NCBI GenBank assembly: GCA_900078775.1
Contig: LT549889.1
Location: 4,092,001-4,156,000, forward strand
Reading direction: 5' to 3'
DNA: 64,000 nucleotides
Origin: Mycolicibacterium aurum
GTDB taxonomy: Bacteria > Actinomycetota > Actinomycetes > Mycobacteriales > Mycobacteriaceae
Within the stretch, counting starts at the first letter, position 1. Each line of letters starts with the position of its first letter. A model generated the notes under the pieces. The model saw only the letters and a list, made by a program, of their open reading frames with translations. It was not told the DNA's origin and made no database searches. The position numbers and the translations under genes were made by a program. Of this stretch, positions 25,026 through 32,661 are shown one piece after another.

Positions 25026-25811
25026 TCACTCGAAACTCAGTCGGACTGAACCTAGCCCGTCGAAATCTGCTACGAAATCGTCACCGGGACGCGCATCTAT
25101 CGCACGCATGCACGCACCCGGCAGCACGATGTCGCCGGCCTTCAGCCGCACCCCGAACTGGTCGACCTTGCGGGCCAGCCACGCCACCGAGGTGACCGGG
25201 TTGCCCAGCACCGCGTCACTGCGGCCCTCGGCGACCACCTCACCGTTGCGCTTGAGTACGGCGTTGATGTTCTTGATGTCTATGTCCTTGGGGGACACCC
25301 GTTCCGGGCCCAGCACCCAGCCGGCGGAGGAGGCGTTGTCGGCGATGGTGTCGCACAACTTGATCTTCCAGTCGGTGATCCGGGTGTCGATCAGCTCGAT
25401 CGACGGGGCGAACGCGGCGGTCGCGGCCAGCACGTCGTCCTCGGTGCAGCCGGCGCCGGGCAGATCGTCGGCCAGCACGAAGCCCACCTCGACCTCGACC
25501 CGCGGGTACAGGAACCGGCCCGCCTTCACCGGGGTGTCCTCGAAGACCTCCATATCGGCGAGCAGGTGGCCGTAGTCGGGCTCGTCGACGCCCATCATCT
25601 TCTGCATGGCCGCACTGGACAGGCCCACCTTGTGCCCGATGACCCGCGCGCCCTCGGCGACCCGCTGCCGAATGTTGATCAGTTGGATCTCGTAGGCGTC
25701 GACCACATCGATGTCGGGATAGCGATCCGTCAGCGGGGTGGTGGGCACCCGGCTACGCTCCGCCTGAGCCAGATCGGCGGCGAGCTCGTCACGGACCTCA
25801 GCACTGAGCAT
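25026..25811 (-). CDS. hsaE: 2-hydroxyhexa/penta-2,4-dienoate hydratase HsaE
   Basis: 261 residues. It hydrates the dienoate from ring cleavage to the 4-hydroxy-2-oxo acid used by HsaF. Family motifs: GHKVGLSS, EPDYGHLL, PRVEVEVGFVL (metal-binding Glu residues) and LPGACMRA. First gene of hsaE-hsaG-hsaF, divergent from kstD. The KstR operator at 25892-25905 lies in the 95-bp gap between them. ATG 25811 has a GAGGGG site somewhat far upstream. Confidence 0.95.
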   Translation of the reverse strand: MLSAEVRDELAADLAQAERSRVPTTPLTDRYPDIDVVDAYEIQLINIRQRVAEGARVIGHKVGLSSAAMQKMMGVDEPDYGHLLADMEVFEDTPVKAGRFLYPRVEVEVGFVLADDLPGAGCTEDDVLAATAAFAPSIELIDTRITDWKIKLCDTIADNASSAGWVLGPERVSPKDIDIKNINAVLKRNGEVVAEGRSDAVLGNPVTSVAWLARKVDQFGVRLKAGDIVLPGACMRAIDARPGDDFVADFDGLGSVRLSFE

Positions 25812-25869
25812 CTTGGTGAATTCCCCTCATAACCTTGTTAAGCCCTCGACCGGCACAGTTGCGGGCCTG

Positions 25870-25897
25870 TTGTCGAAAGGCACTGCAATTCTATAAC
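25870..25897 (+). promoter_or_regulatory. Candidate kstD promoter, leaderless
   Basis: TTGTCG (25870-25875) and TATAAC (25892-25897) with 16 bp between them make a plausible -35/-10 pair. The -10 ends nine bases before the kstD ATG, and there is no ribosome site, so transcription probably starts at or next to the ATG. Inferred, not measured. Confidence 0.5.
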
Positions 25898-25905
25898 GTG
25901 TTCTA
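25892..25905. promoter_or_regulatory. KstR operator overlapping the kstD -10 region
   Basis: TATAACGTGTTCTA matches TnnAACnnGTTnnA exactly. It ends one base before the kstD ATG and covers the candidate -10, so bound KstR would block RNA polymerase directly. It also lies 81 bases upstream of the divergent hsaE start. Confidence 0.85.
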
Positions 25906-25906
25906 C

Positions 25907-27613
25907 ATGACTGGACAGGAGTATGACGTCGTCGTGGTCGGCAGCGGCGCCGCGGGCATGGTCGCCGCCCTCACCGCCGCTCACCAGGGCCTCTCGACAG
26001 TAGTCGTAGAAAAGGCTCCGCACTATGGCGGTTCCACTGCGCGGTCAGGTGGTGGGGTATGGATCCCGAACAACGAGATTCTCAAGCGGGACGGGGTCAA
26101 AGACAGCCCCGCCGCCGCCGCGCAGTACCTGCACGCGATCATCGGTGACGTGGTGCCCGCGGAGAAGATCGACACCTACCTGGACCGCAGTCCGGAGATG
26201 TTGTCCTTCGTGTTGAAGCACTCCCCGCTGAAGCTGTGCTGGGTGCCGAACTACTCCGATTACTACCCCGAAACGCCCGGCGGCAAGGCCAGCGGGCGCT
26301 CGGTGGAGCCCAAGCCGTTCAACGCCAAGAAGCTCGGCCCCGACGAAAAGGGCCTGGAACCGCCGTACGGCAAGGTCCCGATGAACATGGTGGTGCTGCA
26401 GCAGGACTACGTGCGACTCAACCAGCTCAAGCGCCACCCGCGTGGTGTGCTGCGCAGCCTCAAGGTCGGTGTGCGGTCGGTGTGGGCCAACGCCACCGGC
26501 AAGAACCTGGTCGGCATGGGCCGCGCGCTCATCGCACCGCTGCGGATCGGCCTGCAGAAGGCCGGCGTGCCGGTGCTGCTGAACACCGCACTGACCGACC
26601 TGTACGTCGAGGACGGTGTCGTCCGCGGTATCTACGTACGCAACACCGCCGATCCGGAGTCGGCCGAGCCGACCCTGATCCGGGCGCGCAAGGGCGTCAT
26701 CCTGGGGTCCGGCGGGTTCGAGCACAACGAGCAGATGCGGGTGAAGTACCAGCGCGCGCCGATCACCACCGAGTGGACCGTGGGCGCCGCGGCGAACACC
26801 GGCGACGGCATCCTGGCCGCCGAAAAGCTCGGTGCGGCACTGGAACTGATGGAGGACTCGTGGTGGGGTCCGACCGTCCCGCTGGAGGGCGCCCCGTGGT
26901 TCGCGCTGTCGGAGCGCAACTCCCCCGGGTCGATCATCGTCAACCTGTCCGCCAAGCGGTTCATGAACGAGTCGATGCCCTACGTGGAGGCCTGCCACCA
27001 CATGTACGGCGGCAAGTACGGTCAGGGGCCCGGCCCGGGTGAGAATGTGCCGGCCTGGCTGATCTTCGACCAGCGCTACCGCGACCGCTACATCTTCGCG
27101 GGACTGCAGCCCGGACAACGCATTCCGAAGAAGTGGCTGGAGTCCGGCGTGGTCGTCAAGGCCGACACCCTGGCCGAGCTGGCCGAGAAGACCGGGCTCA
27201 ACGGGGAGGCGCTGGCGGCCACCGTCGAGCGGTTCAACGGTTTCGCCCGGTCCGGTGTCGACGAGGACTTCCACCGTGGCGACAGCGCCTATGACCGGTA
27301 CTACGGCGACCCGACCAACAAGCCGAACCCGAACCTGGGCGAGATCAACCACGGCCCGTTCTACGCGGCCAAGATGGTGCCCGGCGACCTGGGCACCAAG
27401 GGCGGTATCCGCACCGACATCCACGGCCGGGCGCTGCGCGACGACGACTCGGTGATCGAAGGGCTCTACGCGGCAGGCAATGTCAGCTCGCCGGTGATGG
27501 GCCATACCTACCCCGGCCCCGGCGGGACCATCGGCCCCGCCATGACCTTCGGTTACCTCGCCGCACTCCATCTCGCCACGGCTGAGTCAGCCACAACCAA
27601 CACAGGGAACTGA
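25907..27613 (+). CDS. kstD: 3-ketosteroid delta-1-dehydrogenase KstD
   Basis: 568 residues, family length. This flavoenzyme introduces the C1-C2 double bond into 3-ketosteroids; together with KshA hydroxylation it triggers ring B opening. The FAD loop VVGSGAAGMVAA starts near residue 11, and the ring region STARSGGGVWIPNN follows. The C-terminal GHTYPGPGGTIGPAMTFGYL holds the Tyr and Gly four residues apart that act with the substrate carbonyl in the Rhodococcus enzyme (Tyr487, Gly491). ATG 25907 is used; upstream in-frame codons run through the operator. It matches Rv3537 and is followed one base later by chsH3. Confidence 0.96.
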   Translation: MTGQEYDVVVVGSGAAGMVAALTAAHQGLSTVVVEKAPHYGGSTARSGGGVWIPNNEILKRDGVKDSPAAAAQYLHAIIGDVVPAEKIDTYLDRSPEMLSFVLKHSPLKLCWVPNYSDYYPETPGGKASGRSVEPKPFNAKKLGPDEKGLEPPYGKVPMNMVVLQQDYVRLNQLKRHPRGVLRSLKVGVRSVWANATGKNLVGMGRALIAPLRIGLQKAGVPVLLNTALTDLYVEDGVVRGIYVRNTADPESAEPTLIRARKGVILGSGGFEHNEQMRVKYQRAPITTEWTVGAAANTGDGILAAEKLGAALELMEDSWWGPTVPLEGAPWFALSERNSPGSIIVNLSAKRFMNESMPYVEACHHMYGGKYGQGPGPGENVPAWLIFDQRYRDRYIFAGLQPGQRIPKKWLESGVVVKADTLAELAEKTGLNGEALAATVERFNGFARSGVDEDFHRGDSAYDRYYGDPTNKPNPNLGEINHGPFYAAKMVPGDLGTKGGIRTDIHGRALRDDDSVIEGLYAAGNVSSPVMGHTYPGPGGTIGPAMTFGYLAALHLATAESATTNTGN

Positions 27614-27614
27614 T

Positions 27615-28475
27615 ATGCCGATCGATGTCGCCACCGCCCTCGCCGCGGACCTCGACCCCGTCGAATTCTCCTGGACCAGCAGCGATATCCAGCTGTACCA
27701 CCTCGGCCTCGGCGCCGGTGCGGACCCGATGGACGAGCGCGAGCTGCGGTACCTGACCGACAACACCCCGCAGGTGCTGCCGACCTTCGGCAATGTCGCG
27801 GCCAGCTTCCACCTGACCGAGGCGCCTGTCGTGCGGTTCCCGGGCATCGACATCGAGCTGTCCAGGGTGCTGCACGCCAGCGAGGGTGTCACCGTCCCCG
27901 GCCCCATCCCGCCCAGCGGGAAGGGCTGGTCCAAGCAGCGGTTCACCGAGATCTGGGACAAGGGCAAGGCCGCCGTCATCGTCAGCGAGACGACGGTGAC
28001 CGACGAGTCCGGCACCGTGCTGTGGACAACTAAGCGCTCCATCTTCGCCCGCGGCGAGGGCGGATTCGGCGGTGAGCGTGGGCCGTCCACCGCGGTGGAG
28101 TTGCCCGATCGCGCGCCCGACGCCGAGATCGCGCTGCCGACGCTGCCCCAGCAGGCCCTGCTGTACCGGCTGTGCGGTGACCGCAATCCGCTGCACTCGG
28201 ACCCCGCATTCGCCAAGGCCGCCGGATTCGACCGGCCGATCCTGCACGGACTGTGCACCTACGGCATCGGCTGCAAGGCGATCGTCGACCACTTCCTCGA
28301 CGGCGACGTGACCCGGGTCGGCAGCTATGGCGCCCGGTTCGCCGGCACCGTCATCCCCGGTGAGACGCTGCAGGCCAACATCTGGGAGCAGGACGGCAGG
28401 TTCATCGGCGTGCTGACCGCCCCGAGCCGGGACAACACCGTCGTGCTGTCGGGTGTGGAGCTCATCCCGGCCTGA
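27615..28475 (+). CDS. chsH3: MaoC-like enoyl-CoA hydratase, ChsH3/Rv3538-like
   Basis: 286 residues, a double hot-dog protein. The C-terminal half has the hydratase-2 motif GDRNPLHSDPAFAKAAGF followed by PILHGLCTYG, with catalytic Asp and His. It hydrates a steroid side-chain or long-chain enoyl-CoA; the M. tuberculosis orthologue by position is Rv3538 (ChsH3), used in cholesterol side-chain beta-oxidation. Its start is one base after the kstD stop, so both come from the KstR-controlled promoter. Gene symbol rests on synteny and motif. Confidence 0.9.
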   Translation: MPIDVATALAADLDPVEFSWTSSDIQLYHLGLGAGADPMDERELRYLTDNTPQVLPTFGNVAASFHLTEAPVVRFPGIDIELSRVLHASEGVTVPGPIPPSGKGWSKQRFTEIWDKGKAAVIVSETTVTDESGTVLWTTKRSIFARGEGGFGGERGPSTAVELPDRAPDAEIALPTLPQQALLYRLCGDRNPLHSDPAFAKAAGFDRPILHGLCTYGIGCKAIVDHFLDGDVTRVGSYGARFAGTVIPGETLQANIWEQDGRFIGVLTAPSRDNTVVLSGVELIPA

Positions 28476-28492
28476 CACACTCGGTCACCGAT

Positions 28493-28518
28493 CCGGTCCG
28501 GATCGAGATCCGGACCGG
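28493..28518 (+). terminator. Terminator of the kstD-chsH3 operon
   Basis: CCGGTCCGGATC / GATCCGGACCGG, a perfect 12-bp inverted repeat with two bases between the arms, 17 bases beyond the chsH3 stop. No T tract follows. Beyond it, 28519-28693 holds the leader of the ANTAR genes. Confidence 0.72.
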
Positions 28519-28550
28519 CGGCCCATGGTGGTTGGACCGCATCAGCGGTA

Positions 28551-28632
28551 CTGTCGAAGCGATCGGGATGTATCCACCACCTCGGTGCGGTATCTGTGCT
28601 CCCGGGAAGCGGTGCCCCGATGGCTTCGACAG
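28551..28632. promoter_or_regulatory. Long-range inverted repeat upstream of the ANTAR genes
   Basis: CTGTCGAAGCGATCGGG (28551-28567) pairs with CCCGATGGCTTCGACAG (28616-28632): 16 of 17 bases complementary, arms 48 bp apart. It ends 61 bases before the first GAF-ANTAR start. Two direct copies of CGAYGTCCTTCCAC, 21 bp apart, follow at 28645 and 28666. It could be a structured leader RNA or a paired DNA site. Confidence 0.5.
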
Positions 28633-28693
28633 CTGCTAACGACGCGACGTCCTTCCACAACGACACGATGTCCTTCCACCTCGGGCGCTTGCG

Positions 28694-29425
28694 GTGACGC
28701 GCACGGACGAACGTGTCCGGGTCCGCTTCCTCGAGGCCGTCGGCCATAGCCCGAGCGACGCACCGGGTCCCGGACAACTGTGCGCGGCCTGCATGGCGAC
28801 CCTGCCCGTGCAGCGGGTTGGCATGTCCGTCGTATCCGGTGATGACGCCCACGAAGTGCTGTGCGCGAGCGACGATATCGCCGACCGGATGGAATGGGCG
28901 CAGATCACCCTGAATGAGGGACCCGCCGTGGTCGCCTTCACCTCGGGCGGCCCGGTGTCCACAACCGATGCGGCAGCCCTCGACAATCCGTGGCCGCTGT
29001 TCGCGCGGCAGGCCGCCGCGGCCGGTGTGGGGCCGATGCATGCGCTGCCATTGCAGGTGGGCGCGATCCGGATCGGGGTGCTCGACCTGTACCTGGCGGC
29101 CGGGAACCTCTGGAGCACGGACCAATTCGACGAGGCGGTCGCGGTCTCCGATCTGGTCACCTCGGTGCTGCTCCACTCCGGCGGCTCGTCCTGCGCGAAT
29201 CCGTTGGGCGACTGGTCGGTTCAGCAACGACCCTCGCGGGAGATCCACCAGGCCACCGGGATGATCGTGGCCCAGGGCGGGATGAGCGCCCGGGATGCCT
29301 ACGCCCGGTTGCAGGCCTATGCCATCGCCGAAGGCCTTGCGCTCGACGCCGTGGCCGACCAAGTGTTACATCACCGCCTCCGGTTCACCCCGGATCCCGA
29401 GGTCGACGACACCGACCGCCCGTGA
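28694..29425 (+). CDS. GAF and ANTAR domain protein (first of tandem pair)
   Basis: 243 residues. An N-terminal GAF-like sensor (about 5-165) is followed by an ANTAR domain (about 178-230) with SREIHQATGMIVAQGGMSARDAYARL. ANTAR domains bind short RNA hairpins and act as antiterminators. GTG 28694 is the earliest reasonable start and has no strong ribosome site. It lies 52 bp before a second, related gene. A structured inverted repeat lies upstream. GAF ligand unknown. Confidence 0.85.
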   Translation: MTRTDERVRVRFLEAVGHSPSDAPGPGQLCAACMATLPVQRVGMSVVSGDDAHEVLCASDDIADRMEWAQITLNEGPAVVAFTSGGPVSTTDAAALDNPWPLFARQAAAAGVGPMHALPLQVGAIRIGVLDLYLAAGNLWSTDQFDEAVAVSDLVTSVLLHSGGSSCANPLGDWSVQQRPSREIHQATGMIVAQGGMSARDAYARLQAYAIAEGLALDAVADQVLHHRLRFTPDPEVDDTDRP

Positions 29426-29477
29426 GCGATCCTGGTCGCCGGCGCCCCTGCCGTGGCACAATGCCGGGTGGGGGACC

Positions 29478-30200
29478 ATGGACAGTTACGAAGGGTTGAC
29501 GCGGGCATTCGTGGGACTGGCGGACACGCTGGTCGCCGACTTCGACGTCGTCGAATTGGCTCAGCAGCTGGTCGACAACGCGATCGAGTTGCTCCCCGTC
29601 GATGCGGCGGGAATCGTGCTCGCCGACCCCGAGGGTGCATTCCAGGTGCTGGCGGCCAGCAATGAGCAGACGCACCTGCTGGAGCTGTTCCAGATCCAGC
29701 GCGATGACGGACCCTGCCTGCAGGCCTATCGCACCGGCGAGCATGTGATCGTGGTGGATCTGCGCGCCGATCTGCGGCGCTGGCCGGAATTCGCCGCCAC
29801 CGCCATCGACTACGGCATCCTGTCCGTGCACGCGCTGCCGCTGCGGCTGCGCACCGACAAGGTCGGTGCGCTGAACCTGTTCGGCTTCGAGGCCGGCAGC
29901 ATGTCGGATGCCGATATCGCGCTGGGCCAGGCGCTGGCCGATGTGGCGACGATCGGGATTGTGCACCAGCGCATCACGATGCAGTCGGAGACGCTGAATC
30001 AGCAACTGCAGACGGCCTTGAACTCCCGTACGGTCATCGAGCAGGCAAAGGGTGTCATCGCCGAGCGCGGGCAGGCCGATATGGACACCGCCTTCAATCT
30101 GCTGCGCAGATACGCGCGCAGCCACAACCTACGACTCATCGACGTCGCGGACTCGGTCGTCAACGGCGGCGACACCAGCGCCATCCTCGGCCAGGGCTGA
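29478..30200 (+). CDS. GAF and ANTAR domain protein (second of tandem pair)
   Basis: 240 residues. GAF domain at about 15-165 (DDGPCLQAYRTGEHVIVVDL region is typical of the mycobacterial GAF-ANTAR group), then ANTAR at about 178-232 with VIEQAKGVIAERG and DTAFNLLRRYARSHNLRL. ATG 29478 follows GGTGGGGG. The ANTAR sequence is closer to the consensus than that of the first gene. The two probably arose by duplication and diverged. RNA targets are unknown; the neighbouring NRPS locus on the other strand is one possible target. Confidence 0.9.
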   Translation: MDSYEGLTRAFVGLADTLVADFDVVELAQQLVDNAIELLPVDAAGIVLADPEGAFQVLAASNEQTHLLELFQIQRDDGPCLQAYRTGEHVIVVDLRADLRRWPEFAATAIDYGILSVHALPLRLRTDKVGALNLFGFEAGSMSDADIALGQALADVATIGIVHQRITMQSETLNQQLQTALNSRTVIEQAKGVIAERGQADMDTAFNLLRRYARSHNLRLIDVADSVVNGGDTSAILGQG

Positions 30201-30201
30201 A

Positions 30202-30218
30202 CCGGACACCCCGTCCGG
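30202..30218. terminator. Bidirectional terminator hairpin
   Basis: CCGGAC-ACCCC-GTCCGG, a perfect 6-bp stem with a 5-nt loop, fills the 18-bp gap between the stops of the ANTAR gene (+) and the convergent low-complexity protein gene (-). It can serve both. Confidence 0.6.
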
Positions 30219-31538
30219 CTACTCGGCCCCAGAGCCGCCGTCGTCGCCACCACCGCCGCCGGCGCCACCAGAGTCGGAACCACCGGGTGAATCCTGTTCC
30301 GAGCCGGCATTCCCGGAGTCGTCGGCGCCGTCGTCACTGCCCATCGACGGCGGTGCGCCGTGCTGGCTGGACGGCGTGCTGTCCCCGCCACCCGAGCTCA
30401 CCGGGCCGCCACCGGACACCGCGGCACCGGCGTCGCCCCCATCGGCGCCGAAGGCGTCCTCAAGCTTGCCGATCTCCTCACGGGGCGGGGCGACGTCGAT
30501 CGACTCCCCGGGGGTGGTCGGGCTCGCGGAGGTGAACGTTTCCTGGGTAAAGGTTTCCGACGCAACCGGCTCTGGCGCAAAGGTTTCCGGAGTGAAGGTC
30601 TCCGGCGCGAGGGTGGGCGTCGCGACGAACTCCGTGACCACCGGCGGCGCGACGAAAGCGGTGACCGTCGGCGGTGCGATGACCTCGGTGACCACCGGCG
30701 CGGCGATGGCCGGCCCGATGGCCTCGGCGATGGCCGGAGCGGGTACCGGGGCGGCGAACGATTCGACCGGCGCCATCGCGGCGAACGCGGCCACAACGGC
30801 CGGTGCCTCGACGGCGCTGACGACCCGGAACTCCGCCGGGGGTTGCGGGATCGCCGACATCGACATCACCGTGACGCTCTCGCCGCCGGGTTGGGCGGGA
30901 GCCGAGTACACCACATAGCTGGGTTGACCGTTCACCCGGACCACGTCGATCTGCTCGGTTGGACCGGCGGTCGAGGTGATGGCAATCTTGTTCAACTCGG
31001 TCTGGATCCCCGACAGGTCACCGGAGGCCAGGAAGACCGAATCCAGCATCACGTTCAGCTGAGCCAGATCCGGATGCCGGATCAATTGTGCGAGCACGGC
31101 ATCCGGCAGCCGAAGAAGCTGGCGCAGCTTCAGTTCCAGTGCCGCGGTGTCCATATCCTCGCCGTAGCTGGAGTACAAGAGCATCAGCAAAGCCTCGAGC
31201 TTCGATCTCAGCGGCACCATGGCCACGGCCGCGGCGGGACTGTACGAGGAATAGTAGGGGGCGTTCCGGTACATCGGTTGCCCCGATGACCTCGGCGTGC
31301 GGTTCATCTGTTTGAAGAAGGTCGCCGTCCGGGACTCTACGACATCCTCGCCGACTGCCTTGGGAGCCGAATTGCCCTCCGCGACAGAGGGCGTCGTCAT
31401 CTGCGGCAACGGCACATAGACGCCGGACTCCACTGCCGACGGGAACAGCGCCCACGCATTGATCGCCAGCCCCGAGACCAGCAGGACCATGAAGCCACGT
31501 CGGCCCGCCGTGTTCACCGGCACGACCGCGCGACCCAC
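30219..31538 (-). CDS. Unknown membrane-anchored low-complexity protein at the end of the NRPS locus
   Basis: 439 residues, not recognised. One N-terminal hydrophobic segment (about 16-32, FMVLLVSGLAINAWALF) looks like a signal anchor. A predicted helical region (105-190) with repeated Leu follows, then a Pro/Ala/Val/Thr-rich stretch (230-350) with repeats of the type PETFTPETFAPE, and a Gly/Ser/Asp-rich tail. The start is uncertain: GTG 31538 has a poor ribosome site, and ATG 31490 is possible but cuts into the anchor. It lies 91 bp downstream of the thioesterase on the same strand. It may be a cell-wall-spanning protein. Confidence 0.65.
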   Translation of the reverse strand: MGRAVVPVNTAGRRGFMVLLVSGLAINAWALFPSAVESGVYVPLPQMTTPSVAEGNSAPKAVGEDVVESRTATFFKQMNRTPRSSGQPMYRNAPYYSSYSPAAAVAMVPLRSKLEALLMLLYSSYGEDMDTAALELKLRQLLRLPDAVLAQLIRHPDLAQLNVMLDSVFLASGDLSGIQTELNKIAITSTAGPTEQIDVVRVNGQPSYVVYSAPAQPGGESVTVMSMSAIPQPPAEFRVVSAVEAPAVVAAFAAMAPVESFAAPVPAPAIAEAIGPAIAAPVVTEVIAPPTVTAFVAPPVVTEFVATPTLAPETFTPETFAPEPVASETFTQETFTSASPTTPGESIDVAPPREEIGKLEDAFGADGGDAGAAVSGGGPVSSGGGDSTPSSQHGAPPSMGSDDGADDSGNAGSEQDSPGGSDSGGAGGGGGDDGGSGAE

Positions 31539-31629
31539 CGGGCGGGCCAGGGCGCCGTGGACGGCGGGGGCCCGGGCGGCGTCGGGGTGCCCGGGGCCGT
31601 GGGTAGATGCCGGATTTCCATGTGATCGG

Positions 31630-32661
31630 TCATCGGAGGTCCTCCTCGTTGGCGTTCAGCACCGCACCGGCCCGGGCGCGGCAGGCCTGTGCGACGAAGG
31701 TGGCGAACGGTCCGACGTTGTCGGCGAGCAGCATGGTGTCGCTGTTACCGTCGTCGGGACCGGCAAACACCGTGGCGGAAGTGACGAATCGGCGCCACCG
31801 CAACGGATCTGCGGGGGATCGCTGCCACGCCCGGTTCGGCAGCATGATGTCGATGTGCAGGTCCGCGGGTGTGGGCGTGTAACGCCGCGCCGCCGCAAGC
31901 GTCGCCGACACCACGGCTGCCCGCCGGACCAGGACGGGGTCATCGGCCTCGTCGTGGTCGCGGTTGCGGAACTCGCGGACACATTCGGCGATGTGCGCGG
32001 CGCGGTCGGCCAGATAGCGCCGCCGTTCGGCCGGTGCCATGGTGAGCAGTGTGCGGGCGTGCAGCACGGCACGGCCGCCGTAGTGACGCAGCCAGGCCAG
32101 CGCCCACTGCGGCCTGCGGTAGAAGGTGCAGAACGGCGCCCCGAACAAGATCAGATTCGTCACGGCCACACCGGATTCGGACAATCGGCGAGCAAGTTCG
32201 AAGGCGACCGACCCGCCCGCGCAGTAACCGGCGATGGTCACCGGGCCGGCCGGGCGGACCGTCCGGATCTGTGCCGCCAAGTAGTCGGCGACGTCCTCGA
32301 CCCAGGTCAGCGGTGCCGTGCCCTCCTCCAGGCCGGGCGGTTGCAACCCGAAGAACGGCTGATCGGCACCGAGGTGCCCGGCCAGCGCCCGATAGGCGAA
32401 CACGTCGCCGTTGTGCCCGGCGACGGCGAAGATCGGGGTTGCCGACCCGTCCGGTTGCAACGGCACGATCGCACGTTGTTGGGTGGCCAGGCGCTGCGCC
32501 TCCAACAGAAAGGCGATGACCGCGGGTTTCTCCGCGACGAGCCGGCGTTTCAGTTCGTCGGTGAGTACCCCGGCCGGGGCGTTGAGCCGCAGCCGCTCAC
32601 CGTCGAGTTCCACGCGCACATCGAGTTCACGGAGTTCGGCGAGAAGGTCTGCGGTCGTCAC
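31630..32661 (-). CDS. Stand-alone thioesterase with N-terminal TubC-type docking domain
   Basis: 343 residues. Residues 1-55 (VTTADLLAELRELDVRVELD region to KPAVIAFLL) fit the TubC N-terminal (beta-hairpin) docking domain that joins NRPS subunits. Residues 70-330 are an alpha/beta-hydrolase thioesterase: FAVAGHNGDVFAY at the oxyanion strand, and the nucleophile elbow GYCAGG with Cys147 in place of the usual Ser. GTG 32661 overlaps the NRPS stop (GTGA). It should dock to the preceding synthetase, whose short tail ends in TREVFEL, and release the peptide by hydrolysis or cyclisation. Confidence 0.87.
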   Translation of the reverse strand: MTTADLLAELRELDVRVELDGERLRLNAPAGVLTDELKRRLVAEKPAVIAFLLEAQRLATQQRAIVPLQPDGSATPIFAVAGHNGDVFAYRALAGHLGADQPFFGLQPPGLEEGTAPLTWVEDVADYLAAQIRTVRPAGPVTIAGYCAGGSVAFELARRLSESGVAVTNLILFGAPFCTFYRRPQWALAWLRHYGGRAVLHARTLLTMAPAERRRYLADRAAHIAECVREFRNRDHDEADDPVLVRRAAVVSATLAAARRYTPTPADLHIDIMLPNRAWQRSPADPLRWRRFVTSATVFAGPDDGNSDTMLLADNVGPFATFVAQACRARAGAVLNANEEDLR

